Assembly: GCA_019828595.1 (NCBI GenBank)
Contig: JAHQRK010000007.1
Span: 124,001 to 188,000, forward strand
Origin: Aphanomyces cochlioides
Taxonomy: Eukaryota; Oomycota; Saprolegniomycetes; Saprolegniales; Verrucalvaceae
Reading direction: 5' to 3'
DNA: 64,000 nucleotides
The translations under genes and the position numbers were made by a program. This document shows positions 1 to 9,782 of the stretch, in pieces. Within the stretch, counting starts at the first letter, position 1. Each line of letters opens with the position of its first letter. The notes under the pieces were generated by a model, which was given only the letters and a program-made list of their open reading frames with translations, did no database searches and was not told the origin of the DNA.

Positions 1-359
1 GTTTGTCTCGTTGCTTTACGATCAATTCACTTTGTACTCCAATTGCCTGTGACGTCTCAACGAATCATCGAATCTCACAGGAAAGTATTATATTATAGAG
101 GTCTCGCCTTTGATTTGTTATTTCCCGAACAACGACACGACGACCTGCCGACATTTTTGAATCGACGACGATGGCCAACTGCCCAACTGGAAAGCCACGA
201 CCCAGTGGCTCAATAAACTCCACTTTGCCAAGATCTCTTAGCCAAGAGATGCCTCTTCCCCTGCTAAACCACACCAAACATTACAACACGACATGAGATT
301 TTGATTGAATGGGCAACAGAACGGTGGACGATGAAGAGCCTTCACACAGATACGAGCGA
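1..359. other. No gene recognised at left edge
   Basis: Short open frames exist on both strands but none shows a domain, and none links by splice sites to the bZIP-like gene that ends at 360. It probably includes that gene's 3' flank. Confidence 0.4.
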
Positions 360-1594
360 CTACCGTTTGCCTTGCTTGGCATAAATGCTGGCCCAGTTTC
401 TCTTAACAGCATCAACAAATAGATTGGGCAGACGAACTTCTTTGAGATGATCTGGACAGGTGGAATAGTCGATATCGTAGTCGAAACCATCTTCTTCCAG
501 TGGTACGACACCATCAGGACGGAATGCCTGCGATTGTATCCACAGGCCTCGACCTCGACAAGTTCCGTCTGGCATACGATGGAGATCACACCTGTCCACG
601 ATGTGAACACCTCGTAACTCATCCTTTATCTCGTACCAGAACATTCGATCCCTTTGTCGGCGGTTATCGTGCCTGTGCAGTTCATCGTCTTGGATCTGCC
701 GACCAAGGAAGACAATACGATCTGGCGTTCTGAAATCACCCGTGAGGAGATTGACATGTTCGCCACGAGGAGTGACAAGTGCAAGCTGCTGAATGTTCCC
801 TTCGGTGTCGTTTACCAACTATTATTGCCATGAATATTGATATTTAGGCAGCAAAGACATACCATAGGTGTTGTATCCGAGTCGTAGCCCAAAATACAGC
901 ACTGAAACGGGAGGAGTGTGTTGCGATAGTGTTCAACAAAGGCGTCCATGGGTTTGTTCATAATAGTGAAATGGCGTGTGATAAAGCGATAGCCCTGGTC
1001 TTCAGAGAACGAAAAGTGGAAATCCTGAAGGAGATGGGCCGTGGAATCGATGGAAGGGAATCCGTACTCCTGAAATACTCGATCTGTGTTGTGGAACATT
1101 TGCTGAGTGATCCATTCTTTTCCCAACTTCCTTGACGTTAGATCAGCGAGGAGGGATACATGGCGCCACGTTCGACGTCCTGCACTCGGCGGTTTCTATA
1201 ACAAAGAGTCGTCGGACAGGAATCGTCGAGCATGAGGTACCTCGATGGAATAATGCAGAGACACCCAGTGGACCATTTCCTCGACGAGTTTCTGGTGGCG
1301 CTGAAGTTGAGATCGTAGGTCTTTATTTTGGGATTCACCGAGAGATCTAAGATCTCGCAACGCTTTCGCCACTTCTTTCCATGGGAGGAGTAGACTTTTC
1401 TGTTTCGGCCTAGGCGCTCGTTGCAGCAATTCCGTTCGTATTCGTTCAAGCTTTGAGATCGATTGCTCGAGGACCAAAAATTCCTGCTTCTTTTGCTCTC
1501 TGTACTGCGCCATTCGTTGCGATTGCTTGTCATCCCTGCGATGGCGCCGCACTATAATCGACGGTGAACTTTCCTCCATCGTCGCCTGTTCCAT
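360..1594 (-). CDS. bZIP-like transcription factor, three exons
   Basis: I read this as complement(join(360..818,863..1130,1203..1594)), 372 codons plus stop. Both introns are short (44 and 72 bp). The downstream one has a canonical GTATGT donor, and both junctions keep the frame. About residues 15-60 are a basic stretch (RRHRRDDKQSQRMAQYREQ) followed by a heptad-like leucine pattern (LEQSISKLERIRTEL), the layout of oomycete bZIP proteins, where the basic helix contacts DNA and the leucine helix dimerises. The rest (about residues 130-372) has no motif I recognise; many oomycete bZIP-like proteins have long unannotated C-terminal regions. The start is the first ATG, with a second in-frame ATG five codons later. 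The bZIP call is by pattern only, because the invariant Asn of the basic region is not clear. A nuclear location is inferred. Confidence 0.6.
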
Positions 1595-2119
1595 TCAGAT
1601 GAAGTGCCACAATCCGAGTCAAAATTCACAATATCTATAAAACGTCGGAATTACCGTAGTTAAATTTGGTGATATTCCACTGAATTTTTAACAATTGCCA
1701 CCACCATCTTGGCTTTGACCAATCCACAACGAGAATCTCAAAACATAATGCACAACTGCACCAAGAAAATCCATGTGAATGTCCTGTCGAAATTATGGCT
1801 TCGAATATTCATATGGACGTATTTTTGTACTTGTATAATACAGTGTACAATCCAATCGATTAGCACAATAGGTACACCTACACTTTAACTAAGAGAAAAT
1901 TTTTTTGTGTACAAATGAGTACAACTCCCGTTAACTCTTTCCTGTAAACGATTTGCTCGGCAATTTGCAGGAAATAATCTGTTTAGAGGCAGTCTTTGTG
2001 CACTTGAAGTCAAAGACGGCGATGGAAACATGAATCTTGGCAGTCACACACCTACCGTGACTTGATTGGACAAAAATAATTCATTTTGACTGGACAAATA
2101 TATTTTTTGAAACATCTGA
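1595..2119. other. Intergenic, AT-rich
   Basis: Divergent flank between the bZIP-like start and the Tc1 element. It contains the promoter region of the bZIP-like gene by position only; I see no clear regulatory motif or gene. Confidence 0.4.
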
Positions 2120-2120
2120 T

Positions 2121-2176
2121 ACTACACCTTTTTACATTCAAGTCGGGACAATCGGAAGTTCAAGTTGGGCTGGTCC
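2121..2176 (+). repeat. Left terminal inverted repeat of Tc1 element
   Basis: It matches the reverse complement of 3407-3462 across 56 positions, counting the base shared with the TA target. Confidence 0.92.
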
Positions 2177-3461
2177 CGAAGATATATATCCTTATAAATT
2201 TATACACTCCTCGATAAAATATTATTTACCCACCTCGACATCTTCTAAATTTATCACAGTCTCGTAAAACTTACGAGTATGAGTTAAACACTTCCAACAA
2301 AGCCCTGGCGTGATGACCGCAACAGCTTCTTCGGACGCCCGCTCCAAAATACGTGCTCTGTGCGCCTTGATGGTCGTGTTGGGAGGAATTGTCAGCAATT
2401 CCGCTCGTCGTTCACGCAGTATTCTTTTTACGTCGGCCTTGAAAGCCGAAAATACATTTTCGATCGGGTTCAGCATTGGGCTGTACGGCCCGAGGCGCAG
2501 CAAAGTTGGAGTGCCCTGTTCGGTGGCAACAAACGCGTCTTCAATCCGGCTGTGACATGGGGCATTGTCCATGACGATGACCACATCGTCTAAGGACATG
2601 TCCAGGGCCAAACGACCCAGTAATTCGGTAATGCGATTTTTCATGTCGTCGGCCTTGTTGGAACCGAAGCGCGCCTTGAAATACACAAGCCCATGACGGC
2701 CAATGCATGCGATGATCTGCATGTTTTCGCCTTTGGAGGTTGTTCTCTTGGATACCGCGCGCTGTCCCTTCTCGCTCCAACCATATTCACGTGAACACCA
2801 CGTATTGTAGTTGGTCTCGTCGAGGTAAAACACCTCTTTTCCATCGCCTTCCAATTGCCAGAGCCTCAAAAGGAAGTCGCGTCGGGCGGCTTTGGTTGAC
2901 ATGATGTTCATCTTTTCTGGCTCATAATGCATTTTTTTCAGCGTATACATTCTGCCATCGAGGTGGACACTGATCGTCTTGGCGGTCACAACAACACCAA
3001 ACTCAGTCGCGATGATAGATGCCATTTCTTCCAAAGTTAAATCTGGACTAAATGACAACTCATCGAGGATGCGTTGGATGTGTTCTTCTCTGACCTTGTG
3101 GTAGCGTGTTCCACCCCATAAAGCTCGCTCTGGCGACCAGTTTGCGCTTCGCCTTGCGGCACTAATCCAGTTCTTGGCAGTTTTTACGTTCACATCAAAC
3201 GTTCTTGCCAGAAGCTTCCAGTTCTCATGAGATCTAGCAGCCGCAAGAATGATCTTCTTGATGCTGTGGCGATCGGCTTCATAGCGACTCATCGATTTCA
3301 CAAAGGTTTTGGCGAAGCAAGGAAAGTGACTGACTGACTACCAGCCTCTTTCATTGATTCGACGAAACCTTTGTAAAATCTATATCTGGTCGAATATCGA
3401 CTTTCAGGACCAGCCCAACTTGAACTTCCGATTGTCCCGACTTGAATGTAAAAAGGTGTAG
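2122..3461 (-). mobile_element. Complete Tc1/mariner-like DNA transposon
   Basis: The element is about 1.34 kb. Its inverted repeats begin CTACACCTTTTTACATTCAA and match over about 55 bp at 2122-2176 and 3407-3461 with no mismatch that I can see. It is flanked by TA at 2120-2121 and at 3462-3463, the target duplication expected for Tc1/mariner. It holds one open transposase frame. Perfect ends and an open frame suggest recent insertion and possible activity. Confidence 0.9.
2222..3292 (-). CDS. Tc1/mariner (IS630-type) transposase, DDE
   Basis: This is the transposase of the enclosing element. It cuts the element at its inverted repeats and inserts at TA. The reading frame opens at 3301 with GTG, but the first ATG is at 3292, giving about 356 residues, normal for the family. 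An N-terminal helix-turn-helix (about residues 10-50, including NVKTAKNWISAARR) should bind the ends. The catalytic triad is visible as FYLDETNYNTW (Asp near 158), VIVMDNAPCHS (Asp near 242) and YSPMLNPIEN (Glu near 278). The second Asp and the Glu are separated by 35 residues, as in the IS630-Tc1-mariner superfamily. No stop or frameshift interrupts the frame, so this copy may encode active enzyme. Confidence 0.93.
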   Translation of the reverse strand: MSRYEADRHSIKKIILAAARSHENWKLLARTFDVNVKTAKNWISAARRSANWSPERALWGGTRYHKVREEHIQRILDELSFSPDLTLEEMASIIATEFGVVVTAKTISVHLDGRMYTLKKMHYEPEKMNIMSTKAARRDFLLRLWQLEGDGKEVFYLDETNYNTWCSREYGWSEKGQRAVSKRTTSKGENMQIIACIGRHGLVYFKARFGSNKADDMKNRITELLGRLALDMSLDDVVIVMDNAPCHSRIEDAFVATEQGTPTLLRLGPYSPMLNPIENVFSAFKADVKRILRERRAELLTIPPNTTIKAHRARILERASEEAVAVITPGLCWKCLTHTRKFYETVINLEDVEVGK

Positions 3462-3462
3462 T
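3407..3462 (-). repeat. Right terminal inverted repeat of Tc1 element
   Basis: Reverse complement of 2121-2176; ends in GGTGTAG followed by TA. Confidence 0.92.
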
Positions 3463-3463
3463 A

Positions 3464-4087
3464 CACGCTAGAGAAATCTTCCTGCCTGTCGCTGCGTGTG
3501 GATGATGACGCATAGAGTGCATCGTCTATATAATTATATAGATAAATTACCAACGTTGGATGTCATATCTTCGATGCCAATGACTTTCCGATCAACTTCA
3601 AACTGGATGCAGCTTCATTAACAAGTACTACCGGTAGTACACAATAGTACATGTGTACAGTACAAGTGTGCAAATGGACTGTACTGTACAATGAATTATA
3701 CGTGTCTATTTCGACTCGAAATAGACACCCCCCGAAAGCAATAAGCCCATTTCATACCTTGGATAAAGCTTGAAGCCCCAAACCGTTCAATAGTCGAGGG
3801 AGAAACCCAGGTACCATTCCCCTCATGGGCACACCTTCGGCTTGTCCTCTGGTCCCAGATAAGTTCGATAACAATATTTATACTCAAATATCGAACTTAA
3901 ACGGACCTAATGAAAGTTGCAGGAGGGACCAAACTTTTGGAATTGCCCCTGCGTTTGGTGCTTTTTGGGCGCGAAATTGAAGCGGGAACTGAACAAAATG
4001 TATGGGAATCGAGCATTGCCCCTGGTTGAGCTGAAAATTTGAAGTCAGTTCCTTCCTCACTTCACATTTTCATCTCAACCAAGCGCA
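3464..4087. other. Intergenic with palindrome and a dispersed repeat
   Basis: No gene is visible. It holds a perfect 16-bp palindrome at 3625-3640 (GTACTACCGGTAGTAC), a dispersed repeat copy at 3828-3874, and the upstream flank of the Merlin-like gene, where ATTGCCCCTG occurs twice. Confidence 0.4.
3828..3874 (-). repeat. Dispersed repeat, copy 1
   Basis: This 47-bp stretch (including GGTCCCAGATAAGTTCGATA) is the reverse complement of 31432-31478 with one mismatch. Similarity fades beyond both ends. It may be part of a longer unrecognised mobile element. Confidence 0.75.
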
Positions 4088-5095
4088 ATGTACGACGGCT
4101 CGGATCTCTCAAGATTCACCTACAAGACCCTCCTCCAAGTCACAGCCACCGATGAGGCCTACCTGGCTTGGTGCCAGGAGGTTGGCCTCATCAGCAAAAC
4201 CATGCTCTGTCGCGAATGTTCCAAGCCCATGGTCCTGTCTGGTGACAGCCCCAAGGGATGGAGATGGCGCTGCCAAAAAGCTGGTCACAGACCAGTCGAG
4301 CGAGGCGTACGGGTAGGATCCATCTTTGCTCAATCCAACCTAACATTGACTACACTTGTACGCCTCGTCTACGACTGGTCTGTGAGAAAGCCTTCAGAAA
4401 CGAACATGAATGAAGAAGAGATCCACTGCGAGACCATCGGGCACTGGTCGAGCTGTCTCCGAAAGGTTTGTTCCGACGAAATGTCCAATCAAACAATTAT
4501 GGTGAGTTAATTCTGTGGTGACAAATTATTAATGGTGAGATTTTTAGATTGGTGGTGATGGGCATGTTGTCGAGATTGATGAGACTTCGATGAAAAAGAA
4601 GTCGAAATACGGTCGCGGTACTGTCCACCCAGAGCGTTGGTTGTTTGGTGGAGTGGACCGCACAACCAAGCAATGGTATGGTGTCCTTGTCGGCACCGAC
4701 AGGACGAAGAAAAATCTCTTGAAGTTCATTAAGAAACACGTGAGACCCGGAACTTTGATCATGTCTGACAAGTTCGGGTCTTACGTGTCGCGCAATGGAC
4801 TACACAATCGGCTAACAACGCGTCCTTGAGCAACATGCGTTATGGGCACCAGTGGGTTAACCATTCTGAAAACTTTGTCGATCCTACCACTGGTGCCCAT
4901 ACCCAACGAATTGAAGGACTGTGGGAAGTCCATGTGAAGCGTCACGTGAAAACTATGCGTGGTGTCAATTCGGATGTATTAGAATCGTTTCTCGACGAGT
5001 GCTTGTGGCGATCATGGTTTCTTCCACATGGAGCCACGGGTACAATGTTTTTCAAAGGAATAGTTACAGCAATCAGACATCAATTTCCATGTTAA
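4088..5095 (+). CDS. Merlin-type transposase (ISXO2-like domain)
   Basis: The reading starts at ATG 4088. A first intron, 4502-4547 (GTGAGT...TTTTTAG, 46 bp), joins ATG to ATT in frame. The N-terminal part has a CREC...CQKAGH cysteine pattern near residues 37-60, probably a zinc ribbon. The ISXO2 core follows: VEIDET (first catalytic Asp), GGVDRTTKQWYG, then IMSDKFGSYV, and after a frame change GHQWVNHSENFVDP and GAHTQRIEGLW, which is the Merlin signature. The frame break near 4785-4831 could be a 41-bp intron with a GC donor (4790) and AG acceptor (4829-4830), which restores frame and family spacing, or it could be real damage. I could not find convincing terminal inverted repeats, so the element's limits are unknown. 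Confidence 0.8.
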
Positions 5096-5624
5096 TATAC
5101 AAGAAATCACAATTGCCCCCTCTCCGAGGGGGCTGAACAGTCGAATAGAATGGATTAATGATGAACTGAAACCTGTGTCATACAGTCAATTTTGTGTATG
5201 AGTACAGTCTGGAGTTTACATTACAATGCAATACGCTAAAAACTGGCACATTTAATTGTCTGGTGCGATTGGACAAAATAATGAATGTTGTAAGTCTGAA
5301 TGAGATTATTAGACCAACTTCACTTGAAGCGTGTATACTGCCGAAAATAATTAGTAGAGAAAATATCTCATTGGACGATATTTCAAATCCAAATTAAGAT
5401 ATTCGACAAATCCAGATACGAGGATACCAAAAACTAAACGATTTATGGAATTTGGACGCACTGTCATGGCGAATTTATGCGAGACATTTGAATTCTTTAA
5501 TGGCTTTATTTCAGAACAGTGGCCACACAAATCAACCATTTTGTGTTTGATTTCCTTGTGATGACGTGTTATTTATGAGTCTATTGCATGAAGACAATAT
5601 GTGAACGAAAGTCGTATTATCAAC
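5096..5624. other. Intergenic between Merlin and Helitron remnants
   Basis: No gene is recognised. A GC-rich hairpin (CCCCCTCTCCGAGGGGG) lies at about 5116-5132 just after the transposase stop. The 3' end of the Helitron should lie here, but I see no clear CTRR end with hairpin. Confidence 0.35.
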
Positions 5625-8600
5625 TCATACCAAGACTTCCTTATGCACAACATTCGGCGTCCATAATCCATCATACCCAGGAACCACTCCATTATGCAGT
5701 AAGACATGAAGGGTATCAGGAGATGTGACGCGCGAAAAAGCTGTGTACAGTTGTCCATGAGTAAATACTGGCTCTGGGAGATAGACACCAACATGTTTGA
5801 GAGTTTGGCCCTGCGACTTATCGATAGTCATAGCAAAGGCAACTCGCACAGGAAATTGGCGTCTTCTCAGTCGGAACGGCCATTCTTTGCCTTCGTCAGC
5901 AATCAAGTTAATCCGTGGGATCAGCACGTCTTGACTTGAAAAGCCTTTCGACATGACACGGCCACGTAAAACGTTTTCGTGAAGCCCAGTAAGAATAATA
6001 CGAGTTCCGTTGCAAAGTTCTTCAGAAGGGTTCAAGTTTCACAATAACATTACAGAGACACCAATCTTCAATTTTAGGCAGTGGTGGGGAATTCCATTGA
6101 TGTCTAATGTGTTAAGAAATTCCACAGGATAATTGAGAGCCAATTGTTCACTTTCTTCTTCGTCACCAGTGTCAGCAATGGAGTCGGCAGAGTAAAATGA
6201 TATAGGTTCACCCGGTAACATATCGAAAACTATGTCATTCAAAGTATCGACCATGGAGATGGACGGAGCAAGTAGTCCTCTTTCAGATAAATATTCCAAC
6301 TTGTCATCCATACTCCAAGACCTGTACCCATCTCCAAGAATTAAATCTCGATAAATTTGCATGACAAAGTGTTTTCGACTGGATTCGTCCTGGTATTCTT
6401 GAGCAATACCGTCGAGTAGTCGAATTCGATTGTTGACTATCTCCGCAGTACCTTGGCCAATGGAGAGTAAAAACTCAGCGAAAACAGTAATATTGACTTT
6501 GTCTTCCTCGGATAGATTATTTGACCATTGCCGCATGTTAACTGTCAGCTTTGTTCGGTTGGTACGAATGATCCTCCATAACGGAGTGTGAGGAAGCGTA
6601 GCATTTACAGCAGCAAATTCATCCTCTGCTTGAAGCACAGGCAACAATTGTTTGAAGTCTCCAGAAAAAATGACAACTTTTCCACCAAAAGGTTTGTTTG
6701 ACTTCATGATATCTTGACACATTCGGTCTGCACACTCAATGAGGTATCGATGCATCATTGAAATTTCATCCCAAGTAATCAAGCATGCCTCTTTTAGTAG
6801 TTGACAATGATTTGAGTTGACATTGTAATTGCACGACATGATTGCCGTCGGTGTTTTGGTCGGTAAGCCAAACAAATTATGGGCTGTTCGACCACCCATA
6901 AGAAGTAATGCAGCCAGTCCAGACGATGCACATGCAATGGAGAAAATTTGTGTCGTTGGTATAGATGATACGTGGTAAACTCAAAAAGAGTCAATCGGTC
7001 GGACCGTGGATTCTCAGGGTTTTGTAGCATATTGAAATCCCATCCAGGCTCACAGAATGGAAAAAGCAATGGATACTGCAATGGATTGTACGCTGAAGAA
7101 ACTTCTGATATTTGTTGGATACGTCCTTTGCGGGGTATGACAACCACATCTCGACCGACAAATTCACCCTTGCCTTGTATACAAATCCCCATTTCTGGGA
7201 AAACTGGAGCGTTGTGTGTTCTGGAGTCACGGCCTTGGCGTGGTCGAATGTAGACATTTACATTTAAATCTTCATCATTTACACCGCGATCACGTTCCCG
7301 TTGGATGACATCATTCAATGACATTAACCTACAAAATGTGAATATGAATGAACCGAGAGTTTGCCATACGTAGTTGCAAATGAATTGTGTTTTATCATGA
7401 AGTCTTGTAAAAAGCCAACGTGATCTTGCATTGTCTCGTTGAGATTGCTCGCTGAGCCACGATTTGAGCGCAATTCTAACTGTTCTTGTGCATCTAGAAC
7501 ATACACTTGTGCAAAGCTAGGTGCCTTTCCATCTGGTGGAAGGTAGGATCCAATGTTATGAACGAGCTGGCCTTGAATTTTGTACGTTGGAGGACCACGA
7601 CCCAGATCAAGTTCTTTTGTACCTACAGATGTGTAAGCAAACAGTGCATTCAGCCTAAAATTAAATGTCAAGCCATGTCAGTCTGACCTACTTTTACTTG
7701 CGAGAATTTTCAGCAAATGTAGTGTCTCGAAACATTCTTTTGTACTCATTGACTTGAGTCATGAATTCTTCTCTCGTACAGGGATTATCATTTGTGTACT
7801 GTCCTCTTGACACTTGGTTATCAAACATGTCTTCCCATGTTAGCGTAGGAATCTTGATCTTGCCATTTGAACAACATGGCGATTGTCGCTTGACTCGTTC
7901 ATTTTTCCACAGCATAGCTCCACACCATTCGCAGGCATATGTATGGCCAAAAGGTGGTTCAATTTTGTTGTACGTCATACTTGTGTCATCGAAGGCGTCA
8001 AGAGGACAAAACCCACGGGCACGAAAAAAACTTCCCCTCGGATCATTTGTTGATTGTACTTTTGATCTATATTAACATGGAATTAGAGTAAGATATATTT
8101 GAAATTAACCTTGGCTGTAAAGGTGTATGAGATGTGCGTCTATTCTAGTGTTGAAATATTGACAGAAACAAAACATGTACCGTGCAGGCTTTTCCTCGTC
8201 AAGTGGTGAAGGCACAGGGAGAGCAAAATCCAGGCTAGTACGAGGAACGACTCCTTGTTGTGCTTGAAAAGTAGTCATATCATCCATGTCATCGTTCTCG
8301 TCCAAGAGTGTAAATCTTCTGTATGAGTAAGAGCATGTTGACAGACAAAAAGTTTCCACCGTGCGGGTTTCTGCTCATTGAGTGCCCTTGCATGAGGTGT
8401 ATGCAGAGCAGTCACATCATCCATGTCAATATTCTCGTCCAAGACCGTATATCTACTCATTTGTATGAGTTCTAAAGTTGCTCAAGGCAAAAAAGTTTGC
8501 ACCGTGCTGGTTTCTGCTCATTGAGTGCGTTGACATGAGGTACGATCCCAAATGGAGTTTGAATAGGTTTGCACCTAGTCCAGAGTTAAACAATTGAAAG

Positions 8601-8870
8601 ATGCAAATATGAACCGTGCAGGTTTCTGCTCATCGAGTGTTGACCACACAGGGACTGAAAATTGTGTTCTAGAGTGAGGTATAACTCCATATCGAGATTG
8701 AAGAGCAGCGGTTTCATCCATGTCAATTATCTCACCAAAAATTGATATCCTAAAGAGCAAAATAGAATACATGACTTCTGTTCAACTCACATGTGTCGCT
8801 TGACAGGGCGTGCTCTGACTGGACTTCTCTGTGAAGAATATTGTCGTTTGTTTGTGTTCTTGTCGCTCAT
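5625..8870 (-). pseudogene. Broken Helitron replicase-helicase gene
   Basis: Pieces of a Helitron protein lie in order on the minus strand. From 8870 comes a start (MSDKNTNKRQYSSQRSPV) and a series of small repeated exons. At 7694-7978 is the cysteine-rich CEWCGAMLWKNERV...CCSNGK region, then FRLNALFAYTS...IQGQLVHNIGSYLP (7324-7671), then VVVIPRKG...ISEVSSAYNPLQYPLLFPF (about 7000-7324). Near 6975 the text jumps to the Pif1-type helicase, IACASSGLAALLLMGGRTAH, DEISM, SGDFKQLLPVL (6039-6980), and after a further frame break to NPSEELCNGTR and AFAMTIDKSQGQT (5625-6035). The HUH replication-initiation domain and the helicase Walker A motif, which should lie between, are absent. The copy therefore cannot be autonomous. 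Some breaks may be short introns. Confidence 0.85.
8179..8752 (-). repeat. Tandem duplicated exons (DEQKPAR units)
   Basis: Four minus-strand copies of one small exon lie at about 8613-8752, 8501-8575, 8357-8460 and 8179-8320. Each ends in codons for DEQKPAR, NEQKPAR or DEEKPAR directly before a GT donor. Three of the four begin with a DMDD/DMDE motif (LDEN.DMDD) and contain a GV.P or related segment. The copies have diverged and are separated by 40-60 bp intron-like spacers, so this is exon duplication, not simple satellite. Confidence 0.75.
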
Positions 8871-9374
8871 GCCTACGATGCAAAAAGGATATTGAGTTAA
8901 ATAGACCGTTAAATATACCATGTCTAGATGTGGCAGTTAAGAAAATTCACACAGACGAAATGTCCTCTAAATACCCTGACTGTTTAGGATATTAAATACC
9001 TGGTAGTTCCATTATAATGAATTCCATTGGCTGAAATATTGGCAGCAGCGAGTCTGAATCGGTTTATTAGGCGAACTCTGACTTGAAAATTGTATATACA
9101 TCGAGATTATTGGTAGAAATACACTATGAATTTGACCTATAAAAAGGACTTGATCGAGTTGAAGAAAATTTGTCTTAATCATATAGCGACATACAGAAGC
9201 GAGGACTTGTGCTTCTACTATACATCGTATTTTGTAAATTCAAAAGAGTTAATCTGTCGGATCGAGGATTTTGAAGTTTATATTGCATGCAGAACTTAGC
9301 AAGGCCCACTAAATGGAGAATTCAATCTGGTTATGTTGCCAGTCAAGATTCCATGTAAGATCTTAATGATAAAT
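8871..9374. other. Flank between Helitron and satellite
   Basis: No gene is seen. At about 9228-9275 lies a degraded second copy of Helitron sequence, annotated separately. The rest is AT-rich. Confidence 0.4.
9228..9275 (-). pseudogene. Second degraded Helitron fragment
   Basis: This stretch (GTAAATTCAAAAGAGTTAAT...) resembles 6975-7025 of the Helitron gene (GTAAACTCAAAAAGAGTCAA...), the part coding for the DRLTLFEF segment. There are several substitutions and one indel. It implies that a second Helitron copy once lay between the gene and the satellite. Confidence 0.6.
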
Positions 9375-9486
9375 GCGCACGTTGTCTGTCAAGCTTGGTC
9401 GAGTGTATCCAATGTGTGAGTCCATCTAGTCAAGCTGTCAGTGCAAATGGTGTCCGACACAACCTACCGCAGTCGAGCGCACATGT
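9375..9486 (+). repeat. Isolated satellite monomer at array edge
   Basis: One monomer of the same family as the main array (CAAGCTTGGTCGAGTGTATC, CCATCTAGTCAAGC, CAACCTACCGCAGTC) is separated from it by about 300 bp of Helitron-exon sequence. Confidence 0.85.
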
Positions 9487-9780
9487 CTGGCTCACAAATG
9501 GCGCGTGCGAATTCTGAGCTCGATGAACAAAAACCTGCACGGTACAATACGGGTCTAGATGACATGAGAAAGCTTACTATGCACATGATACGCACCGTGC
9601 AGGTTTTTGTTCGTCACTCTCAGAATACGAACGCGCCATTTGTCAGCCAGAATGAGGAGTCATACCATATCGTGCCTGTAAAGCGAAGGCATCGTCCATG
9701 TCGACATTTTCTTCGACCGATTGTACTCAATACATGAATCGATACAATTTCAGTTTGAGCAGCAAGTAAAGAACTTTGGC
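9487..9780. repeat. Inverted pair of Helitron DEQKPAR exons inside satellite edge
   Basis: The plus strand at 9487-9542 and the minus strand at about 9592-9655 are near-identical arms of an inverted repeat. Each arm contains ACAAATGGCGCGT...GATGAACAAAAACC or its complement. On the minus strand the second arm extends to about 9720 with DMDDAFALQARYG, matching the Helitron duplicated exon (DMDETAALQSRYG). It therefore holds a fifth and a partial sixth exon copy. An in-frame stop shows it is not functional coding. Confidence 0.7.
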
Positions 9781-9782
9781 AG

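Noticed and set aside
281..733. Frames overlapping the bZIP-like exon 3
   Set aside because: They overlap the spliced gene in other frames and show no motif.
3298..3522. Minus-strand frame crossing the right end of the Tc1 element
   Set aside because: It runs through the terminal inverted repeat and flank, and has no protein motif.
3625..3640. 16-bp perfect palindrome as an operator
   Set aside because: A single short palindrome in AT-rich intergenic DNA with no adjacent gene start is not enough evidence.
4000..5140. Terminal inverted repeats for the Merlin element
   Set aside because: The ATTGCCCC(C/T) words on both sides are in direct, not inverted, orientation; no matching ends were found.
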